From: Hyphomicrobiaceae bacterium
GTDB lineage: Bacteria; Pseudomonadota; Alphaproteobacteria; Rhizobiales; Hyphomicrobiaceae
Direction of reading: 5' to 3'
Assembly: GCA_013214245.1 (NCBI GenBank)
Contig: JABSQE010000131.1
Coordinates: 1 to 7,701 of the forward strand
Length of the DNA: 7,701 nt
The notes beneath the pieces are model-generated. The model was not told where the DNA came from. It searched no databases and saw only the letters and a list, made by a program, of their open reading frames with translations. Positions 1-7,245 of the stretch are shown piece by piece (within the stretch, counting starts at the first letter, position 1; every line of letters begins with the position of its first letter). The translations under genes and the position numbers were made by a program.

Positions 1-1671
1 AAGCTAGATAAAATCCAGTATTTAGCGTCATCCGAAGTAAAAGTGCACGATGGATATCTTCAATATCGTGATGATCGTTCTGGCATAACTGAATTCATAT
101 CAGGAGTGAATATCAATGTCACTGGCCGTAGCTCTATTGATCCAATTTTTATTGACGGCAGCCTTAATTGGAATGAGGAACCTGTTACAATCAAAATTCG
201 TTTGGAGACGTTAAGTGATATTCTAGAAGATCGTTCAGCACTCATAGAATTTCACATGAATAGTAAGCCTGCTATCATATCATTTGATGGAAAGGTAGTT
301 TCCGGCACTAAAACAAGGGCGGAAGGTTCTATACTATGTCTGTCATCATCCGTAAAAAAATTTATGTACTGGATAGGTATAGATCTACCGAAAGGTAATT
401 CTCTTGGTCCAGCAAGATTGACAAGTAAATTTGTAGCTACGCCTACAAATGTAGCACTGACTGAAGCGAACTTTAGTATTGGTAAAGTTCGATCGAGCGG
501 TGATGTAGTGGTAGGGCTCGAAAGTTCACGTCCTCGTATAAAGTCTAATTTAACAATTTCAAGGCTGGATATTGATAGTATTTTATCGTTTTTAGAAGGG
601 GCCCGATCCATAAAATCTGAAAAGCCAAATCTAGTTAAAAAACATAAACTGGAACAACCTCTTAAACAATCAATCGAAAAAAGTTTAGTGTATCCGTCTT
701 CAAATAAAGACGAGCTTAGTTTTAGAAAAAAAAATGTTTCAAAGACATCTCCGGTGTGGAATGACAAAAACATATTCAAAAAATTAGCCTTTTTTGATGT
801 CGTGTTAAAAGGAAAAATTTTAGCTTTAGACGCATCTGGCTTTTTAATAGATAAAGCTGATTTAAAGCTAAAACTTGACAACGGTTTATTTAAATTGAAT
901 TTGGACCGTGTTAAACTTTATGGTGGGCATGGCTACGGCTTTATGACGGCTGCAGTAGGCGACAGAGGCTTAAAAGTTGGTGCTAACTTTTCTATGAATG
1001 AAATTGCGGCCAATAATTTTCTCGCCGATTTATTGGGCATTCAAGCAATTAATGGCACGGCACGATTTAAGGCTAATTTGAATGGTCGTGGATATACAAA
1101 GCATGATATAATTTCAAACTTATCTGGAACAGCAAGCTTTATTATTAAAAATGGTTCCATTATTGGTTGGAATGTTCCGAAACTTCTACGTGATTTACAG
1201 TCAGGAAAACTTGGGAATGTAAACCAAACAAAGACTGCTAAAACTTTTTTTTCTGATTTTAGTGCAAGTTTTAATATCAACCGTGGTGTTGCTAATACTC
1301 AAAACCTACGTGTTATTAGCCCTGTTGTCCGCATGACAGGGTCCGGAGACATCGATCTTGGAAAGCGTCAAGTTGACAAAATTCTAAGATCTAAGCTTCT
1401 AACAGTTTTGGAAGATAAGCCTGATACCATAAATTTACCAGGCATTGAGATTCCGCTGCGTATTACAGGTTCATGGGATAAGCCTGATGTTCAACTAGAC
1501 TTAGCTGCAATTCTGATCAATGAAGAATTAGTTCGTGAGACTTTAGATACAGTAAGGAAATTGACAGATAAGATTAGTGATAAGACAACTGGTGAAATTA
1601 TACGTGGCATTATTGGAGACGATAAAGAAAATGTGCCTAGTCTATTATTAAAAAAGTTGTTCAAGCACTGA
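1..1671 (+). CDS. AsmA-family envelope protein, C-terminal part (5' end outside window)
   Basis: The reading frame is open from base 1, so the true start lies upstream; the GTG at 43 is only an internal codon. The visible 556 residues end at TGA 1669-1671. The last third has the usual AsmA C-terminal pattern: a segment on low-complexity basis function (SMNEIAANNFLADLLGI), a repeat-like stretch with LSGTASFIIKNGSIIGWNVP, then VVRMTGSGDIDLGKRQVD, and finally GIEIPLRITGSWDKPDVQLD. Earlier residues (NWNEEPVTIKIRLETL and following) resemble the preceding beta-rich AsmA modules. AsmA-like proteins are inner-membrane-anchored, periplasmic, beta-rich proteins linked to outer-membrane assembly and phospholipid transport between membranes; the N-terminal membrane anchor expected for the family is not visible here. 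A lysine-rich, poorly conserved-looking stretch lies near residues 200-250. The role in this organism is inferred from the family only. The next gene starts 124 bases downstream on the same strand. Confidence 0.85.
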   Translation, partial: KLDKIQYLASSEVKVHDGYLQYRDDRSGITEFISGVNINVTGRSSIDPIFIDGSLNWNEEPVTIKIRLETLSDILEDRSALIEFHMNSKPAIISFDGKVVSGTKTRAEGSILCLSSSVKKFMYWIGIDLPKGNSLGPARLTSKFVATPTNVALTEANFSIGKVRSSGDVVVGLESSRPRIKSNLTISRLDIDSILSFLEGARSIKSEKPNLVKKHKLEQPLKQSIEKSLVYPSSNKDELSFRKKNVSKTSPVWNDKNIFKKLAFFDVVLKGKILALDASGFLIDKADLKLKLDNGLFKLNLDRVKLYGGHGYGFMTAAVGDRGLKVGANFSMNEIAANNFLADLLGIQAINGTARFKANLNGRGYTKHDIISNLSGTASFIIKNGSIIGWNVPKLLRDLQSGKLGNVNQTKTAKTFFSDFSASFNINRGVANTQNLRVISPVVRMTGSGDIDLGKRQVDKILRSKLLTVLEDKPDTINLPGIEIPLRITGSWDKPDVQLDLAAILINEELVRETLDTVRKLTDKISDKTTGEIIRGIIGDDKENVPSLLLKKLFKH

Positions 1672-1795
1672 AGTTCGGCCGTAAGGATCTTAGCACATAG
1701 CGAATAACTTAAACCCAGCACCTAGTATACTGTTTAGAATTTGAGAAATGTGTGATCATAATTGGACGTATAAATAATTATATAAAAGGAATTGT

Positions 1796-3112
1796 ATGAC
1801 ACTAGTACCGCGTGGTTTTATCATTTCAGCTCCGGCATCTGGTTCTGGAAAAACAATGCTTGCAATAGGGCTTATAGCAGCATTACGCAAGCGTGGCATT
1901 CGAGTTGTTGTAGCCAAAACGGGTCCCGATTATATCGACTCGCAATTTCTTTCAGCAGCTGCAGGTTGTCATTGCCTTAACCTAGACCCTTGGGCCATGT
2001 CAGAAAATGAATTGAAAGCAAGGGTAATTAAACACACCGCAAGGGCAGACCTTCTAGTAATAGAGGGAGTTATGGGACTATTTGATAGTCCTGTTAACTG
2101 CAACGGGTCTACTGCAGATCTTGCTACTTTACTCAATCTACCGGTAGTCCTTGCAGTGGATTCTAGCCGCCAGGCACAATCGATTGCGGCAATAGTTCAT
2201 GGCTTTACTACTTTTCGTGCATCCCCTAAGGTTTGTGGTATAATAGCAACAAATGTTGCTAGCAATCGCCATGCGAATATAGTGAACAAGTCTTTAGCTG
2301 AATTTAATTTACTCCATTTAGGTTCATTTCGCACAGACCCTTCATTAAAATTAGATTCTAGACATCTAGGTCTTGTTCAAGCCCAAGAGGTAAAAAAGCT
2401 GCACAAGATGATACAATCCGCCAGTATTAACGCTGAGAAAGGTATCGATTTAGATCGTATAATCGCACTTGCAAGCCCACTCCCGGTAAATGCATCATTA
2501 AAAGGCATAGTACAAGTTGTTCCGCCTCTCGGACAATATATAGCTGTAGCCCATGACGTAGCCTTCAGTTTCGCTTACCCGCACATTCTTTTAGATTGGC
2601 AAGCCCAGGGCGCACAAATCGCTCCATTCTCACCACTCAAAAATGAAAGTCCTGTTGCAGAAGCCGATGCAATTTTTTTACCCGGCGGCTATCCAGAATT
2701 ATATGCTGCGCAATTGTCCACCTCACATATATTTTTAAATGGGATTCAACAAGCAGCTGAACGTGGAACGACAATCTACGGCGAATGCGGCGGCTATATG
2801 GTACTTGGTCAAGTATTAATTGATTCTAACGGCAGCACCCACAAAATGGCAGGCCTTTTAAGCCATTCTACAAGTTTTGCTGAACGCAAGCTTCAGCTTG
2901 GCTATCGCTTGCTGGAGAATGCAGGGTATGCCTGGCAACTACCACAAAGATTACGAGGACATGAATTTCATTATTCTGTTCTTGCTGAGGTAGGTAGTGA
3001 CCCTCCACTATTTCACGCTACGGATAGCTGTGGCTATGAGCTAGGAAATTATGGTGGTCATCGGAACACCGTAATGGGTAGCTATGCACACATAATTAGT
3101 GTTTATCAATAG
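1796..3112 (+). CDS. cobB: Cobyrinate / hydrogenobyrinate a,c-diamide synthase
   Basis: This enzyme amidates the a and c side chains of cobyrinic acid (CbiA) or hydrogenobyrinic acid (CobB), using ATP and glutamine, in the cytoplasmic cobalamin pathway. At 438 residues it has the family's normal length and both domains. The N-terminal synthetase domain has a P-loop (SAPASGSGKT, residues 11-20), a KTGPDYID segment (about 41-48) and the EGVMGLFD motif. The C-terminal class I glutaminase domain has LPGGYPEL, the nucleophile Cys331 in GECGGYM, GHEFHYS (388-394) and the catalytic His432 in GSYAHI. The start is well supported: AAAGGA at 1785-1790 sits 5 bases before the ATG, and the P-loop falls at the expected distance from it. 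No other cobalamin gene adjoins it. Sequence alone does not tell whether the substrate carries cobalt, so cobB versus cbiA is a naming choice; alphaproteobacterial homologues are usually called cobB. Confidence 0.96.
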   Translation: MTLVPRGFIISAPASGSGKTMLAIGLIAALRKRGIRVVVAKTGPDYIDSQFLSAAAGCHCLNLDPWAMSENELKARVIKHTARADLLVIEGVMGLFDSPVNCNGSTADLATLLNLPVVLAVDSSRQAQSIAAIVHGFTTFRASPKVCGIIATNVASNRHANIVNKSLAEFNLLHLGSFRTDPSLKLDSRHLGLVQAQEVKKLHKMIQSASINAEKGIDLDRIIALASPLPVNASLKGIVQVVPPLGQYIAVAHDVAFSFAYPHILLDWQAQGAQIAPFSPLKNESPVAEADAIFLPGGYPELYAAQLSTSHIFLNGIQQAAERGTTIYGECGGYMVLGQVLIDSNGSTHKMAGLLSHSTSFAERKLQLGYRLLENAGYAWQLPQRLRGHEFHYSVLAEVGSDPPLFHATDSCGYELGNYGGHRNTVMGSYAHIISVYQ

Positions 3113-3210
3113 CTCTTAGTATTATTTAAGCTTCATTCAAGTAAAATGATTTCTGACAAGTATTTCAGTTAATTATTCTAGTTAAGCACTCCGTCTAAAA
3201 CAACTTTTAT

Positions 3211-3252
3211 CATAAACGTTACATATACTTTTTTATGTAATCATTATTTATG
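3211..3252. repeat. Two-tier inverted repeat downstream of cobB
   Basis: The inner arms TTACATA (3219-3225) and TATGTAA (3234-3240) are perfect complements around an 8-base loop. The outer arms CATAAA (3211-3216) and TTTATG (3247-3252) also pair, separated from the inner stem by an asymmetric internal loop of 2 and 6 bases. In RNA this could fold into a hairpin about 100 bases after the cobB stop. No T-run follows on either strand, so it is not a typical intrinsic terminator. It may protect a transcript end or be a protein-binding site; in such AT-rich DNA, chance is also possible. Confidence 0.4.
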
Positions 3253-3340
3253 AAACACAATATAACTGAAAGTTTCTAATAGCTCAGCCACTTGACAATT
3301 TTGAGATCTAAAAGGTAATACAATATATAAGGGTGTAAAT

Positions 3341-3369
3341 TCTATAGATAACGATAGGTTATCTATGGG
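3341..3369. repeat. Near-perfect palindrome at the 3' end of the L,D-transpeptidase gene
   Basis: ATAGATAAC (3344-3352) and GTTATCTAT (3358-3366) are perfect 9-base complements around a GATAG loop. Allowing G-U pairs, the stem extends outward to 3341 and 3369. It begins 11 bases past the stop of the minus-strand gene, the usual place for a transcript-end hairpin. On the minus strand the following bases are ATTTACACCC and not a T-run, so intrinsic termination would be weak. A hairpin stabilising the transcript end or an operator are alternatives. Confidence 0.5.
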
Positions 3370-3379
3370 GCTTAACAAT

Positions 3380-4396
3380 CTAGGGTGCTGTAGGGAGTGT
3401 GAGATTTATAAATGCAGCGATATGGTCCGACCGAGATACCAGATTAACATTAACAGTCGTAATTTGTGGGAAAGTATGAATCTTGCTAAAAGCATTTGTT
3501 TTAGTTGGATTAAGCTTTTTTGTTCTAAAAATGCGCTTTCTTATGCCAGGCACCACAATTCTATGCGAAACTAATACCTCTTCTCCGGCTGTCGGGACGA
3601 ATAAATGTAGTTGAGGTCGTGTGAACTCTGGGCACAGCCCTGAAGCGTTAAGTTTAGTTCCATCCCATTCAACATTGACGTAGTACTGTTTTTCACAAAC
3701 TTCCACTACAGGGAGCAAACGAGTTAGTTCAAAATAGTCATAGCCTAGTTTCAAACGCTTCCAAAAAGAGTAATTCGGATTCTTTGCATTACGATGCATG
3801 TTAACCTGGTTCATTTGAAACGGAAAAGCATGTACATGTACCGTTTTCTGTCCACCGTTAAATGCTTCGCGTATCAGAGCGAAAATTTCTTCCATCAAAG
3901 GATCTGTCATAGCGTAACAACCCACAGAGCTACATCTGCCATGGACCATAAGAAAATTTCCCGTGCGCTTATGAGCGCTATCATAAGTGTTAGGATATCC
4001 GATATTAAATGATAAATGGAAATCTGTATCTGGATTCATCTGCTCTTCATTAACTGTATAAAATCCTTCCGGGGCTTGTTTATCTCCTTTTTTTCGCTTC
4101 GGCCCTAGGTTACCTGACCAATTACATATCGGATATGTCTTAAAGTGATAAAAACGACCATCCTTTCTTCGCTTCCAGATTTCGAGTTCGGATTCTAGTT
4201 TGAAGATACGAATAAAAATTGGAGCCTTTAAATCCATTTTCTTTTTACCAATTAACATCATAGCCGTTGTTGGAACGGGCAACAGGTGCTTTGGCAAGTT
4301 TTTTTTGGTACAAGATATTAAAGCTAAGACACAAAACGCTAACGCAGCTAAGCATCTAAGGGACCTTGCAGGTATGTATTTGCTTATTATTTCCAT
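3380..4396 (-). CDS. YafK-like L,D-transpeptidase domain lipoprotein
   Basis: The 338-residue product begins with a lipoprotein signal peptide: basic residues to about 14, a hydrophobic core LAALAFCVLAL, and a lipobox LISC with the acylated cysteine at residue 29. Residue +2 is Thr and not Asp, so by the enterobacterial Lol rule it would go to the outer membrane. The YkuD/L,D-transpeptidase active site is VHGRCSSVGCYAMTD, with His152 and the catalytic Cys160; the SVGCYAMTD form is typical of the YafK subgroup. An upstream KKGDKQAPEGFYTV stretch (about 103-125) is also usual for the fold. Known members cut or form peptidoglycan links; E. coli YafK (DpaA/LdtF) releases Lpp from peptidoglycan, while other family members attach outer-membrane proteins. 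Which applies here cannot be told. The start gives a complete signal peptide, though only a weak ribosome site (TTAGAG) precedes it. The last 70 or so residues are basic and unfamiliar to me. Confidence 0.88.
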   Translation of the reverse strand: MEIISKYIPARSLRCLAALAFCVLALISCTKKNLPKHLLPVPTTAMMLIGKKKMDLKAPIFIRIFKLESELEIWKRRKDGRFYHFKTYPICNWSGNLGPKRKKGDKQAPEGFYTVNEEQMNPDTDFHLSFNIGYPNTYDSAHKRTGNFLMVHGRCSSVGCYAMTDPLMEEIFALIREAFNGGQKTVHVHAFPFQMNQVNMHRNAKNPNYSFWKRLKLGYDYFELTRLLPVVEVCEKQYYVNVEWDGTKLNASGLCPEFTRPQLHLFVPTAGEEVLVSHRIVVPGIRKRIFRTKKLNPTKTNAFSKIHTFPQITTVNVNLVSRSDHIAAFINLTLPTAP

Positions 4397-4467
4397 TCAA
4401 CATATACTCTAAGGCTCATTCTTACAATATGCCTCGACAAGCGATATACCGATCACTGTTTCGAGAT

Positions 4468-4481
4468 TTACATAAATGTAA
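4468..4481. promoter_or_regulatory. Short palindrome upstream of the L,D-transpeptidase gene
   Basis: TTACAT (4468-4473) and ATGTAA (4476-4481) form a 6-2-6 dyad 72 bases upstream of the L,D-transpeptidase start, in the 173-base gap before the HAD gene's end. It could be a dimeric regulator site. The same half-site, TTACAT...ATGTAA, also forms the inner stem at 3219-3240, with wider spacing. In AT-rich DNA this may be chance. I see no clear -35/-10 pair for the minus-strand gene. Confidence 0.25.
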
Positions 4482-4569
4482 TTAAATTTATTCGGAATAT
4501 ATTAGGGTAAACAGATAGAATTAAGCTCTTTAGCAAAAGTACATAACTTTAGTTTTCACTGGGAAAATG

Positions 4570-5433
4570 CTACCAACGTAATGTTGTCATTGCTGCGGTG
4601 GGTATGGGCTGACCTGAAAATATTTTATCTAATGCGTCAACATCGAGCTGATTCGTTGACATAACTATGTCTCTATGAATACCTTGACCTATAAACAGTG
4701 TATCTACACCAAATCCTGCAGCTCCCACAATATCAGTACGTACAGAATCACCGATTGCTAAAATACGGGATTTATCGACTTTTTCACCACGGAGTTCACC
4801 TGCTATCTTTTGTGCAAGCTTGTAGGCGATAGCGAAAGGCTTACCTGCCCAATGTACGTTTCCTCCTAAATCTTCATAAACCTTCGCAATAGCACCGGCG
4901 CAGGGTAATAATCTGCCACCAACGCAAACCGCAAGATCTGGGTTAGCGCAAATTAGCGATAAACCGCGCTCTACTGCTGGACGCAATAATTCGCGATAAT
5001 CTTCACCTGTTTCTTTCCAATCGTAAGCTAAGCCTGTACAGAAAATAACCTCAGCACTGGTTAAACTTACACACTGAAAATCAGAATTATCAAATAAATC
5101 CTGCTCACGCATAGGCCCAATGTGATGAACTTGCCTAAAACCTTGTTCACGAGCAAACAAAAGTGCTAAATCCCCTGAGGCTATAATAGCGTCAGAAATA
5201 TCATCAGGAACTGATTTCTCATGCAAAATTTGACGTACTGTGTTTTCTCTTCGGGGAGCGTTTGACACCAAGATTACGGTTCCGCCGTTGTTACGAAACT
5301 TAGCTAAAGCAGCACATCCTTCTTTATAGCCATTCACACCGTCATGCACTACCCCCCATACATCGCAAAATAAAACATCGTATTGCAACAGCAACGGCCC
5401 TGCGAATTCGATTATTGGTGGAACATTACGCAT
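4570..5433 (-). CDS. HAD-superfamily class IIA hydrolase, TIGR01459 type
   Basis: The 287-residue protein has the class IIA HAD layout, as in NagD-like phosphatases. Motif I is FCDVWGVVHDG, with the nucleophile Asp24; the usual second aspartate two residues later is Trp26. Motif II is VSNAP (Ser57, Asn58). The cap lies between, with the conserved-looking ANPDLAV and GGRLLPCAGA stretches (163-181). Motif III is GKPF (Lys198) and motif IV is GDSVRTD (Asp229, Asp234). This matches the mostly alphaproteobacterial TIGR01459 family; its substrate is not known to me. A phosphatase of a small cytoplasmic phosphometabolite is the default inference, though the Trp for Asp raises doubt about the standard mechanism. 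The start has only a weak upstream site (AAGTAAG). A decayed reading frame ends 6 bases before the ATG. The gene and the downstream L,D-transpeptidase gene share a strand but are 173 bases apart, so they are probably separate units. Confidence 0.92.
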   Translation of the reverse strand: MRNVPPIIEFAGPLLLQYDVLFCDVWGVVHDGVNGYKEGCAALAKFRNNGGTVILVSNAPRRENTVRQILHEKSVPDDISDAIIASGDLALLFAREQGFRQVHHIGPMREQDLFDNSDFQCVSLTSAEVIFCTGLAYDWKETGEDYRELLRPAVERGLSLICANPDLAVCVGGRLLPCAGAIAKVYEDLGGNVHWAGKPFAIAYKLAQKIAGELRGEKVDKSRILAIGDSVRTDIVGAAGFGVDTLFIGQGIHRDIVMSTNQLDVDALDKIFSGQPIPTAAMTTLRW

Positions 5434-5439
5434 AGTTAC

Positions 5440-5598
5440 TTACTTTTCACTCTTAGGTTGTTTTTTTAGAGTATTATCCAAACCACGTGGCACGCTTGAT
5501 GCTATATATGATAAAGATGCTCAGGGTGTAAGATCAAACATAATTATGCCATTAACCTGGCCATCTTCTTCGCTAAACTTTACGGTAAATCTTAACAC
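5440..5598 (-). pseudogene. Unidentified coding remnant just upstream of the HAD gene
   Basis: On the minus strand one frame reads from GTG 5598 through VLRFTVKFSEEDGQVNGIIM and FDLTP to TGA (5523-5521). It then continues in the same frame through ASLSYIASSVPRGLDNTL to a lysine-rich tail KKQPKSEK and TAA (5442-5440). The text is protein-like, and the final stop lies 6 bases before the HAD ATG, a typical operon distance. I read it as the 3' end of a former upstream gene broken by a nonsense mutation. I do not recognise the family. A chance open stretch is the alternative. Confidence 0.4.
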
Positions 5599-5676
5599 CT
5601 ACTAGATCGATAAAATATTAAACTTTTTATTATATGATAGATAAGATTAAAAAAAGTTGTAGTTATCAACCATGAC

Positions 5677-6012
5677 TTAAGATCTTACTAGACGTTCTGC
5701 TTGAATTGTGAAAGCTTAATATGTTTCTTGCGACCTCATCGCTTAAAGTTTAAGCAAAAGTACGATTAAATTCAACGTCTATTTCTAGAGGAAAAACTGG
5801 ACCTTCCAAATTGAAATCACCAGAGACATCGTTTAAAATGCAAGATACAAAATGTAAAATTGATTTTCAAAATCATTACTTTTAAAATGAAAATACCACA
5901 ACAAGTTGATCATGCTACAAAATATTTTTATTAGCCAATTTGAACTCATATATTGCTTACTTTTTCTTGTGTCTAAAGACAAATCGCATTCTAAATCTTT
6001 AATGGTAAATCA
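5677..6012 (-). pseudogene. Decayed yceI-family gene (lipocalin-like isoprenoid-binding domain)
   Basis: Three minus-strand segments read in order as a YceI protein. Segment A (6009 down to about 5855) gives FTIKDLECDLSLD, then an S-rich strand region, HFKSNDF and ENQFYI, matching the family's 'F...I.FD', 'HL.S.DFFD' and '.FP.I.F' positions. Segment B, in another frame (about 5866-5753), gives HFVS and GDFNLEGPVFPLEIDVEF, matching 'V.GDL.LHGVTKPV.LDVEF'. Segment C, back in A's frame, ends FTIQAERLVRS with TAA at 5679-5677, matching the family's C-terminal 'LTIEAEF'. The loss of function is clear: two frame changes, several stops, about 35 residues missing between B and C, and no N-terminus or signal peptide before 6012, where the FAH gene begins. 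YceI proteins are usually periplasmic, lipocalin-fold, polyisoprenoid-binding proteins. It probably formed part of the minus-strand run with the HAD gene. Confidence 0.75.
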
Positions 6013-6696
6013 ATGAACTATATCTTTTCCCCGTCGCCACAACCGGCATTGCCAATCATTGGTAACGATAGTCTGTTTCCTGTTCATCGCATCTATTGCG
6101 TAGGACAAAATTATGCAGAACACGCCCTCGAAATGGGTCACAAAAACTGCGATAGGCAACCTTTCTTTTTTCAGAAAAATCCTGATAATATTTTTATAGA
6201 GACTGAATTTCCTTATCCCACTGCATCCGAAGAAGTGCATTGGGAAATCGAAATGGTTGTAGCTCTTAAGACCGGTGGCACTAACATTTCCTTAAAGGAC
6301 GCAATGAACAATGTCTTTGGTTATGGGGTGGGTCTAGATATGACACGAAGGGACCTGCAACGATACGCTAAACAGATGGGTCAGCCATGGGAAGCTAGCA
6401 AAGCTTTTGACAAATCTGCACCGTGCACAGCTTTAATTGATGCTAGCCAGATTGGGCACCCCGATGCAGGTGCAATCTGGTTAGACATTAACGGTGTTAG
6501 AAGTCAAAACAGTGATATTTCAAGGATGATTTGGACAATCCCAGAACAGATTACTCATTTGTCGAGTTTGTTCGAATTGCGCCCTGGAGACCTGATCTTC
6601 ACAGGTACACCTGCTGGCGTCGGAGCTATTAAACGTGGTGATTATCTGAAGGGGCACGTCGATGGCTTGCCAGAATTAAATATAAAAGTTGTGTAA
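6013..6696 (+). CDS. FAH-family hydrolase (fumarylpyruvate hydrolase / FAHD1-like)
   Basis: At 227 residues this is a complete short member of the fumarylacetoacetate hydrolase family, cytoplasmic and metal-dependent, cleaving C-C bonds in acylpyruvates or decarboxylating oxaloacetate. Its catalytic residues line up with those I recall for human FAHD1 at a constant offset of 7: His37 and Glu40 in NYAEHALEMG, metal ligands Glu78 and Glu80 in HWEIE, Asp109 in GLDMTRRD, and Lys130 in ASKAFD. The C-terminal LIFTGTPAGVG (about 194-204) is also typical. The exact substrate cannot be read from the sequence, and no aromatic-degradation genes adjoin it. The ATG at 6013 fits the usual N-terminus of homologues, but no clear Shine-Dalgarno sequence precedes it (TTTAATGGTAAATCA). 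Bases just before the start belong to the dead yceI gene on the other strand, so its original upstream region may have been lost or replaced. Confidence 0.91.
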   Translation: MNYIFSPSPQPALPIIGNDSLFPVHRIYCVGQNYAEHALEMGHKNCDRQPFFFQKNPDNIFIETEFPYPTASEEVHWEIEMVVALKTGGTNISLKDAMNNVFGYGVGLDMTRRDLQRYAKQMGQPWEASKAFDKSAPCTALIDASQIGHPDAGAIWLDINGVRSQNSDISRMIWTIPEQITHLSSLFELRPGDLIFTGTPAGVGAIKRGDYLKGHVDGLPELNIKVV

Positions 6697-6731
6697 TCTT
6701 AAACAGCGGTTTTAATACATCAATCTCATAA

Positions 6732-6945
6732 TCAATTTAACAGCTTAGCAAAGGCAACATACATATCCGACAGATAATGCACACCCGGCTCGAAATTCGA
6801 AGCTTTAGATATCGAGCAGCGTGATAGCATTCACATGGCATCTAAATTTTAGGATCGTGGCTGCTTTTACAATATATTCTACGTACTCATTCGTGAAATA
6901 AATTCAAAAAACTTTTTCAAGGAATACTAGTTCATAAATATTTAT
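6732..6945 (-). pseudogene. Unidentified frameshifted coding remnant
   Basis: Two minus-strand frames give protein-like text in series. The upstream frame (6945 to the TAA at 6807-6805) reads INIYELVFLEKVF, a TGA, then IYFTNEYVEYIVKAATIL, KFRCHVNAITLLDI. The downstream frame (6830 to the TGA at 6734-6732) contains ASNFEPGVHYLSDM and ends YVAFAKLLN. The join would need one frameshift between 6807 and 6830. The amphipathic end and the balanced residue content look like the C-terminus of a real enzyme, but I do not recognise the family. It runs toward the FAH gene's 3' end. Chance reading is a real alternative. Confidence 0.35.
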
Positions 6946-7245
6946 TTAATGTACTTTTTGATGATATGTCAAATCATAAAAAGAATTCAGAACGTACAAG
7001 TTTATGAACGCAAAATGACGTATATATAATCAAGAGCTTTAGTTATTGCAAACCAACGAAATTGCCTTTAGTTTACTCCCAACACAATACAAAGTTTCTG
7101 ACTTTGCTAATAAACAAAACAGTTTAAGTGTCACAAATTTTGACGTGATACATTGACACAGTTTCGCAAAAATATGTTTCTCTTAAAGTAATGCACTCTT
7201 CAAAGTGAAATAAACATACCTACTGCTTTTGTAGAGCTATTCATT

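Larger units (their letters stand above)
3113..3379. other. Gap between convergent genes, no intact gene
   Basis: This AT-rich 267-base gap lies between the ends of cobB (+) and the L,D-transpeptidase gene (-). It holds two inverted repeats (annotated separately) and a sigma70-like pair on the plus strand: TTGACA at 3292-3297, then TAATAC at 3316-3321 after 18 bases. It has no reading frame that I recognise. A short open stretch on the minus strand (QVAELLETFSYIVFHK, ending near 3243) looks protein-like but is too short to identify. Confidence 0.6.

Noticed and set aside
252..881. 209-residue minus-strand open frame opposite the AsmA gene
   Set aside because: It lies wholly within the AsmA-family coding region, has no recognisable domain, and looks like a shadow frame of the sense gene.
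1672..1795. Cobalamin riboswitch or clear promoter upstream of cobB
   Set aside because: No B12-box or riboswitch core is visible in the 124-base gap, and TATACT (1726-1731) has no convincing -35 partner.
3365..3574. 69-residue plus-strand open frame at the 3' end of the L,D-transpeptidase gene
   Set aside because: It is antisense to the transpeptidase C-terminus, with no ribosome site and no recognisable domain. A promoter-like site upstream is noted separately but does not make this frame a gene.
5649..5670. Possible intrinsic terminator after the yceI remnant (minus strand: GTTG, 7-base loop, CAAC, then seven T)
   Set aside because: The stem is only 4 base pairs and the inner bases do not pair, too weak to call despite the T-run.
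6002..6016. Tiny frame ATG-GTA-AAT-CAA-TGA overlapping the FAH start codon
   Set aside because: A four-codon leader overlapping the start could couple translation, but it lacks its own ribosome site and such a frame is easily produced by chance.
7128..7159. GTGTCA / TGACAC inverted repeat upstream of cbiD
   Set aside because: The arms are six bases with 20 between them, no T-run follows, and it lies more than 200 bases from the cbiD start; not enough to call an operator.
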